Positions 11,752 through 22,471 of a stretch of 64,000 nt of DNA are shown here, piece by piece. This DNA comes from Ziziphus jujuba (Eukaryota > Streptophyta > Magnoliopsida > Rosales > Rhamnaceae): assembly GCF_031755915.1 (NCBI RefSeq), contig NC_083389.1, forward strand, positions 21,079,001-21,143,000, in the 5' to 3' direction. How positions within the stretch are numbered: the first letter of the stretch is position 1; every line of letters begins with the position of its first letter. Both the position numbers and the translations under genes were made by a program. The notes beneath the pieces are model-generated. The model was not told the DNA's origin and did no database searches. It saw only the letters and a program-made list of their open reading frames with translations.

Positions 11752-11908
11752 AAATTCTATGGTGAGGACGATCCGCATGAACATCGCAGTATTAGTGATG
11801 GTTTTTTATAGTATTAACGACGGTTTTTTAGAAAATCGTCACCAATCCTATGAAAAACCGTCACTAATATTGTGGTCCGCATGAAAACCGTCCGCACCAC
11901 AGACAGAC
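11752..11908. mobile_element. Hairpin MITE
   Basis: About 157 bp that folds nearly end to end. The left arm carries GGTGAGGACGATCCGCATG and TTAGTGATGGTTTTT. The right arm read in reverse complement carries GGTGCGGACGGTTTTCATG and TTAGTGACGGTTTTT. It sits in TA-rich sequence, so a TA target duplication cannot be distinguished. No coding capacity. The ACCGTCACTAAT subterminal motif recalls CACTA-type elements, but a CACTA terminus is not present, so the superfamily is open. Confidence 0.75.
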
Positions 11909-11910
11909 TG

Positions 11911-11937
11911 TATATATATATATATATATATATATAT
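11911..11937. repeat. (AT)n microsatellite
   Basis: Uninterrupted TA dinucleotide run directly beside the MITE. Similar pure runs occur at about 13608-13628, 15318-15338, 31202-31227, 33339-33358, 33641-33669, 47940-47966, 48338-48362, 51276-51297, 58276-58300, 58313-58331, 59062-59081 and 62627-62650. Confidence 0.9.
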
Positions 11938-14900
11938 TTTATTACTCTTTATTTTAGTTACCAGATCTTTTCATGGAAGTGACCAGTTCATAATAAAAAG
12001 AGTAACAATGTCATGCCCCACTACATAATAAAAGATTAATGTACAAAATACCAATAAAGATTCAGGTAATTGGGAAGGCATTTTTATTTTTATTTTTTAT
12101 CATAGGTAATTGAAAGTTACAGACTTCCAACTAAGACAAATTAATGCAAACTCGGTTGTACCGTATATCAACATAATGAAACAGACTGTTCTCTTGATCA
12201 TGATATAATATACAACAGTCGGAACATTATCAAGGAAACTCATTTAGAAAATTGTCCACTAATAATAAATTTTATAAACATAGCCTTCCAAATGAAAGAT
12301 CCATTACTTAAAAATAAAAAATAAAAAAAATAAAAACAAATAAACAAAAAACCAAACAAACAAACAAACGTCCCCAGATGCTATGGACCTCAAACAAACC
12401 TTAACTAGGCCTCGCCTGAAATCTTAGGGCCCAAAAACAACTTCCACCACCACCACCCTTCCTGGTCTAGCAAATGTATGTTTATTTATTTACTTACTTT
12501 TAGTTTTTGGGGGACAAAAGTCAACATAGATTTTAGAGTTCACATGATAATATAAACCATAAATTAGACGCATGAAATAATTAGTAGCAGAGCAAATTGT
12601 TTCCAAAGAATAATTCTGAATTCAATTTCATTATATCTAATATCAGAAAAAAGAAAAAAAAAAGGAAAATTTTTTTTTCTCAAATGTGTATCATATCCAA
12701 AAGAATATATGCTACCTTTTAGGCCTAACCCTTTCTGTATTTCATGTGAACCACAAAGCCAAACGTTGAAAAATTATGAATTTATTTATTTTATTTTTTT
12801 TTGGGTAAAATTGAAAAAGTATAAATTATGTGGTATTACCGAGGTACGAATTATGTGGCAAAACCAAATGCTACGAAACGAAAGGGTACAACTAATTCAT
12901 TCTATGCATATTGCTCATTTGTTGAAAAGGACTTTCCAACACATGCTTTTATTTTGAACCCCACATTTTGATATTAACACCAAAATAACTTTGCATACTA
13001 AATTTGACGCTACAAGTGGTCCACTACTATTTCTGATTTATCATGTCCATTTTCCTTAAACTTAATTTTTCCCCTCTTCTAATTTCTTTTTTCCAAATCA
13101 AACGTAAATTTGGTCATCAATTATTTTTGATTGATTTATGGACTAACTACCCATGATCGCGACTGCTTTTTCACTTTTTATCACAAATTTGCAATACTAA
13201 TATATTTCATAATAAAACGGAATATATTTAGCCGACATTATTGAGAATGAGGGACTGTAAACTTTGTTGCAGAGTAAATGACAAAAATATTATTTTTGTA
13301 TAAAATGTATAGAACTTTAAGATTTTGTATTGCACTGTGTATATAAATTTAAACATGTATATAACTAATTGTTTATATAAAATCATCATATATGATATAA
13401 TAAGAGAATTATAAAAAATAATTATGAATGAAAATATTTATAATCATTGATTTTATATGATTTATAGTCATTAATTCTACATAATTCTACATAATTTATT
13501 ATTATTTATGGTTATTAATTCTATATAATTTACTATTATTTGTAATCTTTTATTATAAGTTTCTTTCCATATAAACCAATAAAATCATACTTAATTAATA
13601 ATTAACTTATATATATATATATATATATGTATATTTCCTTCTTTTTTTATTTTTTTATTTAATTTTTTGATCGGGAACTTACATAGATGTTTATGTATTC
13701 AATGTACTCCTCGATCAGTCCCAGCTCCCCAGAGTCCATTTGTGATTGGCTTGTGCGAAGAATATTAAAAACTTTCTAGCTCAACTAAGATCAGCTTTTA
13801 CCGAAATTTGAAATCTTATAGTGCTCTGTAGATTTTTGGAAGTAGTTATAAATTCGAAGGTGAAGGTTTTCTTCTTTTTTATTTATTTATTTATTTTTAG
13901 ATTATTATTGAAATTAAACACATATAAAATCCGCAGGGGATTCGATGAGAAGAACAAAGAGTTAATCGAGAAACCGACATATCTTGGTTGTTATCTTAGC
14001 CCTAGGACTATACTCTTATAAAATTCATTTCATAAAAGATTATTTAATTAAGAATTCTTGCTCAAGATTAGTAATATATATGTATATAAAATATGGGATC
14101 CAAATGGTTATTATTTTATATATTATTTCCTTGTTTGAAATTGTTTATTTATTTATTAACCTATTATTATTATTTTACGGACAGTAGACGGAAAATATTT
14201 GTCTGGGGATGGCTCGAATTACGTGGCGATGTGTCAAGTCCTTGCTTAAGAATTAAGCTTGAGATTATCGATACTATGGTAGGTACATATTGACGGTGGC
14301 TCATGGCTTTGTAGATTAAAGATGCCCTGAACTGTAAAAATTCTATATTATTGCCGGGAGTTGGTGTTTCCAACTCACAACGAAATGGCTTCCAGCCAAA
14401 AAATAAATAAATAAATAAATAATAAAAAATAAAAAGCACACAATGAAAAGCCTATTACACCCCACAACCCCCCACCCCAAAAAATAAATAAGTAAATATC
14501 TCATAATCAAATGGACCCTAAATATGTGTTTTATATGTGTTATGTGAGTTGTGAGTTCGTACTCCCAAAAGTCCCAGAAATTTGCTGCCTGAATTGATTG
14601 CCTACATATCTCAACATCCATTTTTTCTACTTTGAATAATCTATGCTTCTCATTAATTTTGTCTAATAAAGAGAATTTATTTATTTGCACACGCCCTGTT
14701 TGTATCCAATTATTTGAGCCACAGCATACTACTTATTTATTTATTTTTCTCAATTTTATGGGTATTATTGTTTTTATTTTTTCCTTTTTTGTTTAATATG
14801 GAGGAAAGAGATCTGAATACAAGATTATTGCTCATTGCTGCAAGGAAAACCGTCCATTAAGCGGTCTTGACAAAGATTTTAACATTTAGGATCCGTTTGA

Positions 14901-15300
14901 AATACAAGATTCGACTTTTTTCTTCTTCTTCTTCTTCTTTTTTTTTTTTTTCCTTCAATTTCTTTGGACCAATTTACAAATTTGAATAAGTAGGGTTGGA
15001 TTAAATTTAAAATAGTTCTATACAATCTTGACTAATTTGACCCCTATATTTTAAACTGATTCTCCATTTAGAGTGCAAGACTAGATTACTATTTTGACAG
15101 CTAAGACTGAAGTTGGGTTAATATTGATCCTACTTCAAAATGAAAACCTAAAAAGTACTTAGAATGGGGGGTTGAATATTTTTCAAAATTATAATCTTTT
15201 TTTTGACAACTGTGATATCAAAATTATACTCTTTTTCAAAATTAATCTCGAACTATAATTTTTTAGATATCATAATAGTATAGAATAGGAGCAATTGAGG
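11938..15300. other. AT-rich intergenic stretch, no gene recognised
   Basis: Contains homopolymer and simple tracts (A-rich 12310-12345, TTTA runs near 13880-13900 and 14400-14430, CTT run near 14920-14940). There is a local imperfect duplication of TTATTATTTATGGTTATTAATTC-like units at 13430-13545. 14165-14400 and 13670-13800 are less AT-rich but match nothing I know. The reading frames of up to 115 codons here are A/T-tract translations. Confidence 0.5.
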
Positions 15301-16570
15301 ACTCTTCCCATAGCAGATATATATATATATATATATATGCAGAAACAGTACACGCAACAATTGAGGACTCGGTCCTCCCATATCAGATAAATCAACAGTA
15401 GTCAATACAAGAACTTAAATGACAAAAACATATAAATTCAACATACAAATTTTTACATGGAATTAAATGAGGAAAAGCCTAAGGTGACAGTTACCACTTT
15501 TAGTATAAGAATCCACAAAGAAATAAAACTCTTATAGCACACACAATCTAAATGTAAGAGATGATATCTAGCATCCCTAGCCACTAACATAGAGAGTAAC
15601 ACGATTTAAAATCCTAGCATTGATGACTGTACTCCCAGTCTGTCGTAACCAATGATCATCTCAAGGAGGAATACATGCTGATAGTTTTCTCGACTACCCT
15701 TGCAAGTGTCAGAACTCTACCACCAGCCGCAACGGTTTTCTTCAAAAGGGAAACTTCTCCTCCAAGACTTTTGCAACAAATCTCATATAGAATCAACCAG
15801 TGTGAGGTAAAGGAAACGCATCTAAGACACCATTCGGAAAGTTTCATAATTAATGGGAATATGAGATTCCTTGCGAAAGTTAACTTTTTCTATGTTTAGG
15901 TCATTTTTAAAATATGGAAAATGTGGCCCATTTGAAATATCAATTCTCAGGATTTGCAAAAAAAATAAGGTGAAAAATAAATCATCTTATAATGGTATTA
16001 TTTTATGATTCACAAGAAAAATGATATTGCCTATATATACTTTTTTACGGACAAATTTAGTAGTAAGTTCCAAAAATTCTATTACAAACCAAATATTAAA
16101 GAATGAAATTAATTTCTGAAAAATTGTTTTTTCGAAATTAATTTTCTTTAAAACTTTGATATTTTTCAAATGGATGCTAAAGGAACTAAACTTATTTTTT
16201 TCTCTCACTAAATGAGAATATAAAAATCAAGAAGACTCAAGGACAAATCAACAAACAAAACGCACAAAAACATAAAGAGAATCAAGATGAAGATAATTAA
16301 AAATAAGTGTTTTAATTTGATCTCTAAGATTTCTAACTCTCAAAACCAACAAAAAGTTTTAAGTAGCTATTAATGGAGTTTTTGAAACATTTTTTCTCCC
16401 ATTTCCCCCAATGAAAATATGATTTTATCAAAACAGAGCGACATTGTTCAAACAACTACAACTGTTATTTAAATAATGTTAAGAAGCCAACCTCGAGAAA
16501 ACACATGTGAAAAGCCATTGTTCAAATAATACATAGAACAACACTAGATCCACTATTGTTTGGATGACAC
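15301..16570. other. Unrecognised stretch, possible distal copia 3' LTR
   Basis: No gene. A 30-bp phrase (CAATTGAGGACTC, then CCCATAGCAGATA) at 15292-15322 recurs at 15358-15387, flanking an (AT)n run. The segment 15600-15860 is less AT-rich with no domain in either strand. It may belong to the LTR that begins (minus strand) at 17145, but I could not match it to sequence beyond 29694. Confidence 0.3.
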
Positions 16571-16571
16571 A

Positions 16572-16825
16572 TGGCAGCTCATTTTTTGATATGGAGCAGC
16601 ATTATTGTTCAAACAATGTCAAAACATCATTCCAACGATCATTCAACATTATTCTAACAATGATTCCACATCATTTGAACAATAACTTAGCATCATTCTG
16701 ACAACACGTGACAGCTTATTTTTCAATCCGGAGTAGCATTGTTGTTCAAACAATGTCAAAACATTGTGCCGATGATGATTCAACATCATTTGAACGATAT
16801 CTTAGCATCATTCCAACAACGTTTC
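16572..16825. repeat. Two-copy tandem repeat, period 137 bp
   Basis: The unit starting TGGCAGCTCATTTTTTGATA (16572) recurs at 16709 as TGACAGCTTATTTTTCAATC, with a roughly 25-bp internal deletion. Each unit carries TTGTTCAAACAATGTCAAAACAT, a near-palindromic core, and TTAGCATCATTC. Related TTGTTCAAAxAAT words also occur upstream at 16447-16530. Such arrays occur in LTRs of large plant copia elements, which fits the nearby polypurine tract. Confidence 0.75.
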
Positions 16826-17136
16826 AACATTGTTCAAATTAAATATTTTGACTTCCAAAAAACTTATAAAAATTATAAAAATTATTTTAAACTTTAAGTT
16901 AAAATACGTGAAGAATAAATCCAACTAAAAATAAGAAAAGACTTGAGTTTATTTGAAAAATACGGGGTGAAGAAAGTGTGTGATGAACCACCTAATAATA
17001 ATTAAAAAAAAAAAAAAAACTCTAAGTTACTTACCATTCCTGATTGAGATTGTTATTGATGCTACGGCACAAATTAAGATTAACTCACTTTGGACTTAGT
17101 ATTTTGAATCATCAAAATTGCCAATATACGAAACTT

Positions 17137-17158
17137 GACTCAACAATCTCCCTCCTTT
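17137..17158 (-). other. Copia polypurine tract and 3' LTR start
   Basis: The minus strand reads AAAGGAGGGAGATTGTTGAG. Plant copia elements commonly show GGGGGAGATTGTTG at the junction of polypurine tract and 3' LTR, with the LTR beginning TGTTG. Here the tract is 17158-17147 and the LTR would begin at 17145, running toward lower coordinates. Its far end is not located. Confidence 0.65.
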
Positions 17159-17365
17159 AGCTTTTTTCACAATAAAATACTTCCTTTGTACATTGACTCA
17201 AAAATAAAAAAATAATTATTTAATACATACAATCCCTCCCAACTACACACAAATGCACCTATGAACTCAAAACTTACACATAACTCTTCCTAAATCTAAT
17301 AGTTCTAAACTTTAAAGGGACCTTCAAGTAATATGCATGCACACTTTCAGACAACATATACATGA
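17159..17365 (-). other. Copia internal non-coding segment
   Basis: Between the polypurine tract and the insertion point of LTR A. No reading frame. It ends in the 5-bp target copy CATGA (17361-17365). Confidence 0.5.
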
Positions 17366-17405
17366 TGTAACACCTCGTCTCGAATCATGTCGGAATTTTT
17401 GCACG

Positions 17406-17467
17406 TTGACCGAGGTTCACTGTTGACTGTTGACTTTGATCGTTGACCAAAAGGGTCAAAAGTTGAC
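17406..17467. promoter_or_regulatory. TTGAC (W-box-like) cluster in LTR A
   Basis: Five forward TTGAC words (17406, 17423, 17430, 17443, 17463) and one reverse GTCAA (17455) within 62 bp; two more lie near 17626 and 17655. TTGAC followed by C or T is the core bound by plant WRKY factors. LTR B also carries several at its start (TTGACCAAG, TTGACTG). Binding is not shown by sequence alone. Confidence 0.4.
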
Positions 17468-17526
17468 TTTTTGATCCGATTGAAATTCTAGGTTGATGGA
17501 GGCACTGTTACGAATTACACGTTGGC

Positions 17527-17760
17527 ACGAGTTCGTAGACTAGTAGCACGTTCAAAACGGAGCTACGGTTTGAAAGTTATGGGCAAAACAAGTAGAGATT
17601 CAAACTGTCCAAAAGATGCCGGGAGTTGACTTTTTATGGTTGTAGAATTTTGCTTTGACTTTGGTATGGTTGTAAAGTGCTCGTCGATACGAGTTCACAG
17701 ACTAGCGGCACGCCTAATTTGGACGTACGGTTAAAAAGTTATGGACGCGTGAAGTTTGCC
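17527..17760. repeat. Internal duplication in LTR A, period 162 bp
   Basis: ACGAGTTCGTAGACTAGTAG at 17527 recurs as ACGAGTTCACAGACTAGCGG at 17689. Both are followed by a TACGGTTxxAAAGTTATGG phrase. LTR B has a single counterpart, near 22608-22670. Confidence 0.75.
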
Positions 17761-20389
17761 GAATACCATAATATTTTAATATTTTTGAATCGATGAACCG
17801 TGAAATGCCACATGTCATCACCTGATTGGTCCACGTGGATGAACAATGCACAAATGGTGGCTTTTATTTGGCAAAAACGCCGGGGAAGAGAGAGAAAGAG
17901 AGAGAGGGAGAGAGAGAAACGACCGGCCACCACCGGTTGGCCACCGTCCGGCCACCGGAGGGCTACATGCGCCGGCCAGACGGGACCCCCTCCCCATTTC
18001 CGGCCAAACCCCAGAATCTCACGACCGCCGGTCGTCAAACGCGCCCAGATCGAGCCGGCGAAGCTCGGAGGCGATTTTTTCCCTCCACCACCGGCCACCA
18101 CCGTTTGACCCCTTTCTGGCCATTTTCAGGCCACACACACCAGCCACCCCTCACCACCTCCTCATTTCCGGCGAGGCCACCAAATTTGACGCCCACTGGA
18201 CCTCCGACGCACCGTGATCGGAGCGTTTTCCGACGAGGCGCCGAAAATCTTCAAATCCCGATCTCTCCGCCGTCCGGCCTTCGTTTGCCTCACCGCCGGT
18301 CCCGTTGGGATCCTCTCCCCTCGATCTACAAAACCGCCAAAAATCTCAGCCAACGGCCACCGCACGCGCCGCCACCGGCGACGGTTGCTGATGACCGCGG
18401 CGGCTCGCCGGAAGTCACTGTTCCGGCGAGTACCCAGTTGCACCGCTGGTCTCTGTCCACTAATTCCGACCTCCTGAATCCAAATCCGGGGTCCTTTTCT
18501 GCCAATTCCAGATGGATTGAGAGGATCGAAGAGTGGAATCCCGAAAGCTTTCCGGCGAGATTCCGGCCACCACCGGTCCGATCTCCGGGAAGTAAGACCG
18601 GATTTGTAATCCTCGTCGCTCAAGTTTCGATTCGGTATATTACTCATCAATTTTGGTTAACTTTTGTGTTTAACCCCCTAGGTACCGGGTATTATTTATC
18701 CCAAATAAAATATTAATTTATTTGACTGTGTGTGAATTGTGTTCTAGGAGCACGGGTGAGTCGTGGAATTGATCCCATGGTGGATCTTAGGTTAATTGCT
18801 TGCTCCAGGTAAGTGACCCACCTTGAAAACTATTTTGGGCAATTAATTATATTTATGTGGTGTTCAATTGATATCTGTAATTTACGCTCATGTGGTGCAA
18901 TTTAAATATAATCGGGAACAAAATATTATTTTATATATATATTTACCCATTGATACTAAACGGAATTTTGGGTTACTAAGAATTTTCCGATTATTATTTT
19001 ATCGTGATTTAATTGTATTTATTACACATGAGCAAATATTTTCAGTAATTCGTTGTGTTTGGATTTTATATTATTTTTGGACATAATTGGTTTGAATATT
19101 TTAAGAAAATTATTTGTTCAAATTGGTGGTTTAATTTTATAATTATGCCCGTGGTATACTATTTGTTGAACCTCATGTTACGAGAAAAATGATTGTTTTA
19201 TTGTTATCGATGTTTTCGTACCGGGTTTGTTAAAAGAAAATATGTGGGATGGTGGAACTGAAAATTGGTATATTTTCCACGGTAATTTTGAAAAAATGGT
19301 ACGGTTATAATTAATTTAGTAATTATTTTAGACACACTCATACAGTATTGGTGTTCTGGTATATATGTGGTTAGCGCGCAAGTATTATGTCTCCCGTGAG
19401 TTGCCATTGGACCGTGGGCAGGCAAGTTTGATATAGTACACATAGCCGCCCCCCTCCTTAGCCAGGATGACGGTTTCAACAGCGGTACTGTTGAGATGCC
19501 GAAGTACCGTTTGCAAGTTTCTCTCTTTAATCTCCCCGCCAGTCGGTGCTCAAGACGCTGAGTATCGGAGGGCATCACTGGTATATAGTGTGGTGCGTCA
19601 AGTACAAATTTTTCGGATAGAAATTTCAAACCCCAAAGAGTACAAAAACTATTTATTATAATTTATTACATTTTATTTATATTTGGGGTATTTATCTATT
19701 GTTTATTAAATTAATTAATTCCTTGGTTTTCGGAAAATACGAGTATCGAGTTTTGTGAAAATGTTTTAAAAGGGGAACATTTCCAACGGAGTGAATAGTA
19801 AGGGTTTTGAGAGAAAATATTACTTCAAATGTTTATTTATTTAATTGTTCGGTATTGATTAATTAAATTCCTTTCTTTGGTATATTATTAATATTAAAGG
19901 TGTTCAGTAGATAAGGTCACTCACTGAGATGATTAGCATCTTACGTTTTTAAATTTCGTTCCCCTAGGTCCAGGTTGGGAGATGTTGATCGTCCGGGGCG
20001 AGCCCGACGTCTCAGTTCATTGCCGAAAGTCCACGAAGTATTTCTTCCATTTTTCCTCTCCATCTTGTATTGCTTCCTTATCTGTCATTTTATTAATTTC
20101 ACATTCATTTGTATAATACTCTGTATACTGTATTGAACGTGTAGTTATTATTTATGCACTGAGTTGCTGTTATTATTTGGAGTGCTGTAAATTTGTGGAA
20201 TCAATTTGTAGTATTGTGGGAGGAATAAGGGAATGATTTTAGAAGTGTGTTTTCAGTGCAGGAAATTTGTGGTAAATCCTACCCTTAGAGGAGGTGCTGC
20301 CGGATTTTCCGTTGGAAGGTTCAGTGGTATTTTCTTGGGATCAAGGCTTGTCTAGGGTTTCGGGAAGGAATTCTGGACGGGTCCTGACA

Positions 20390-22080
20390 CATGAAATACA
20401 TGTGTAGCAGAAAAATAAAACAACACATAGCCATACAACATACAAGAACAAATGAAAAATAAACACAAATTAACTCCTCTTAAATTTATGTAATAAAAAC
20501 AAATACCTAAATTCAATAAATGAGTGAGTAAACTGTACATTCCCCTTAACCTAACAATGATATGAAAATAAAGTGTAATACTCAAAGTGTAAAGCCAACA
20601 AATATCTTCACTTTTTGTAAAAAATGACAAATATAAAAATGCAAACAAACGGAAATAGAAAAGCATACAGAGAATGAACATAATAATGCAAATTTGGATT
20701 GAAATCCATAAGCATCCAAAGAAAATATGAAACTATAAATAGAAGTAAAAATGTATGAAAGTTAATTTGGAATCCCTACATACACCCATCCAGCCTCAAA
20801 AATAGAAACTCAACCGAAAAAAAATAGAGGAAAATGACCAATTTATAGCACATAAACACAAAATCAAACAATCTAAACACAAAGACATACAATCAAAAGC
20901 TAAGTAAGCTATCAATCTAAAAGAAAAGAACCAAAACATGATAACAATCAAAATTTGGGAAAATTTCCAAAAGATCCAAAAAAGAAACACCTAATACAAG
21001 GAAATAAAAAAACAACAATGTCCTATATAGACAGCAAGAAGAACCGAACCTCATAATATGAATCAATGATGAAATGGAGGTTCAAAATGCATGCATGTTA
21101 TGGTTAGACTTTGTGAAGGAAAAGTCTTTAGAGAGAAAGTTTTCCAACAAAAATCACTTTTTACATAGAATTAAAGTGTCAAAATCACTCTAACATTTGA
21201 GTTTGTCAACAATAGGACTTTTAAAGAAATTCAAAGAAGTCAAAATTCATTTTATCAAAACCAAGTGAAAATGACAAAAATATACATGAAGAATGAACCA
21301 ATGCATGATACATATAATCATATTCCTAAGGACTTAGCTTTTAAAGATAAAGATACAACATAAATTATTTGAAAGAATCATATAATCATATAATCATATT
21401 CTCTCGCGCAGACTTCCCTTCTCTCATGTATTTTTTGTTTTGTTTTTTTTCTAATATATATATATATATTCTTTTTTCTTTTTACCTAAGAATCTTTGTC
21501 TTACATTTCAATATTGGAAATTCAACGACTATACTTTCATTGGAGTAATCTTATTAATCAGGAGCTACCTTATTATCTATAGCTTCAAGATTGTGTAAAT
21601 GAAAGATTAGACACATTAAAATTGTCTCAACCAAATCACCATTTATAATGAAAATTTCAGTTACATAAGGAATATGTAATGACATGAGAAATGCATTCAT
21701 AAACATGGATATGTCTAGAGAATTTTAAAAGGTTTTATGAATAAAAGAATATGATTTTATCTCATTTATTGCAGTACCTAAATCTTGACAAACAAAACTG
21801 AGGATATAACAACACATAATCTCACTCACATCATGAAAACATCCATAATAAGTAACTTTCAATAGCTAAGAATCGCCAACATAATATCAAGCATATATAC
21901 AAAACACATAATCTAAGAGACAATAACACAAGACAAAGTGGGGTTAGAGACATCATTTACTTCCTTATCCATTTGGATTTTTTTTTTAGCACTCTCCTTG
22001 CGCTGTTGCTAACATTTTTCTTTTTGGTTACTTCTCTTCTTGTTGCTACCATTGTTCTTGAATGTGGACTCTTTGGTTAT
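20390..22080 (-). other. Copia internal non-coding region, no pol seen
   Basis: Starts with the second CATGA target copy. Strongly A-rich on the plus strand. Minus frames of 109 and 64 codons (20352-20681, 20796-20990) are Phe/Leu/Ile-rich low-complexity translations without motifs. The copia motifs expected here, such as a WxLDSG protease site or YVDD in RT, were not found in any frame. Confidence 0.45.
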
Positions 22081-22466
22081 GCTTAAATCAATCCACGAAT
22101 CTTATTTAAAATTCAATTCATTCTAACACCACCATGTTGATCCTCATTTGAAAATTATCTTAAAGCGCTCAACTGCTTCAAGTCAAAACACCTAGATCTA
22201 TCCTCTCACAATGATGACAAACAAGAATAAAATCGAATTTAGGAGAATTATATATCGAAGGAACTCTAGGGAAATGAAGGCGTGTTCCTCTGGACTTATG
22301 TTGTTCACTTGATCCTTTTGTTATGATTCATTTCTTAATTGAAAACACTTTGGTTTTATGTGACATTCCTTTTACAATGATGACATATTGGATTGAAAAC
22401 TCCACTAGATGAACCATGTACCACATATGATGGGCTATGAAATTGAGATTTAATTTAAGTGGAGGT
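22080..22466 (-). pseudogene. Copia gag 3' piece with CHHC motifs
   Basis: Minus-strand frames contain FNPICHHCKRN and, further on, a second CHHCERID. These correspond to the CHxC...GHIRPxC zinc-binding region found near the Gag-protease boundary in plant SIRE/Maximus-like copia elements. Frames are broken and the downstream His and Cys are not all present. The upstream end is cut by LTR B at about 22471; the preceding gag continues at 25181. Confidence 0.55.
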
Positions 22467-22471
22467 AAAAT

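Larger units (their letters stand above)
17366..20389. mobile_element. LTR A, 3,024-bp solo LTR with target duplication
   Basis: Begins TGTAACACCTCGTCTCGAAT and ends GGGTCCTGACA. It is flanked by a perfect 5-bp direct repeat CATGA (17361-17365 and 20390-20394), with no internal region, hence a solo LTR left by LTR-LTR recombination. By analogy with Del/Tekay-type chromoviruses, whose LTRs start TGTCA and end GTTACA, it probably runs on the minus strand. Inside are a cluster of TTGAC words (17406-17467), a 162-bp-period duplication (from 17527 and 17689), a GA-rich tract (17885-17920) and a GC- and CpG-rich core (17920-18600). Confidence 0.88.

Noticed and set aside
14343..14690. Minus-strand frames of 89-115 codons with hydrophobic runs
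   Set aside because: They are translations of (TAAA)n and T-rich tracts (runs of Leu, Ile, Phe, Tyr), not membrane proteins.
17826..18716. 296-codon open frame, the longest in the window
   Set aside because: It lies wholly inside solo LTR A, in its GC-rich core where all frames are open. It is Pro/Arg/Ser/Thr-rich without a domain and has no start or splice context.
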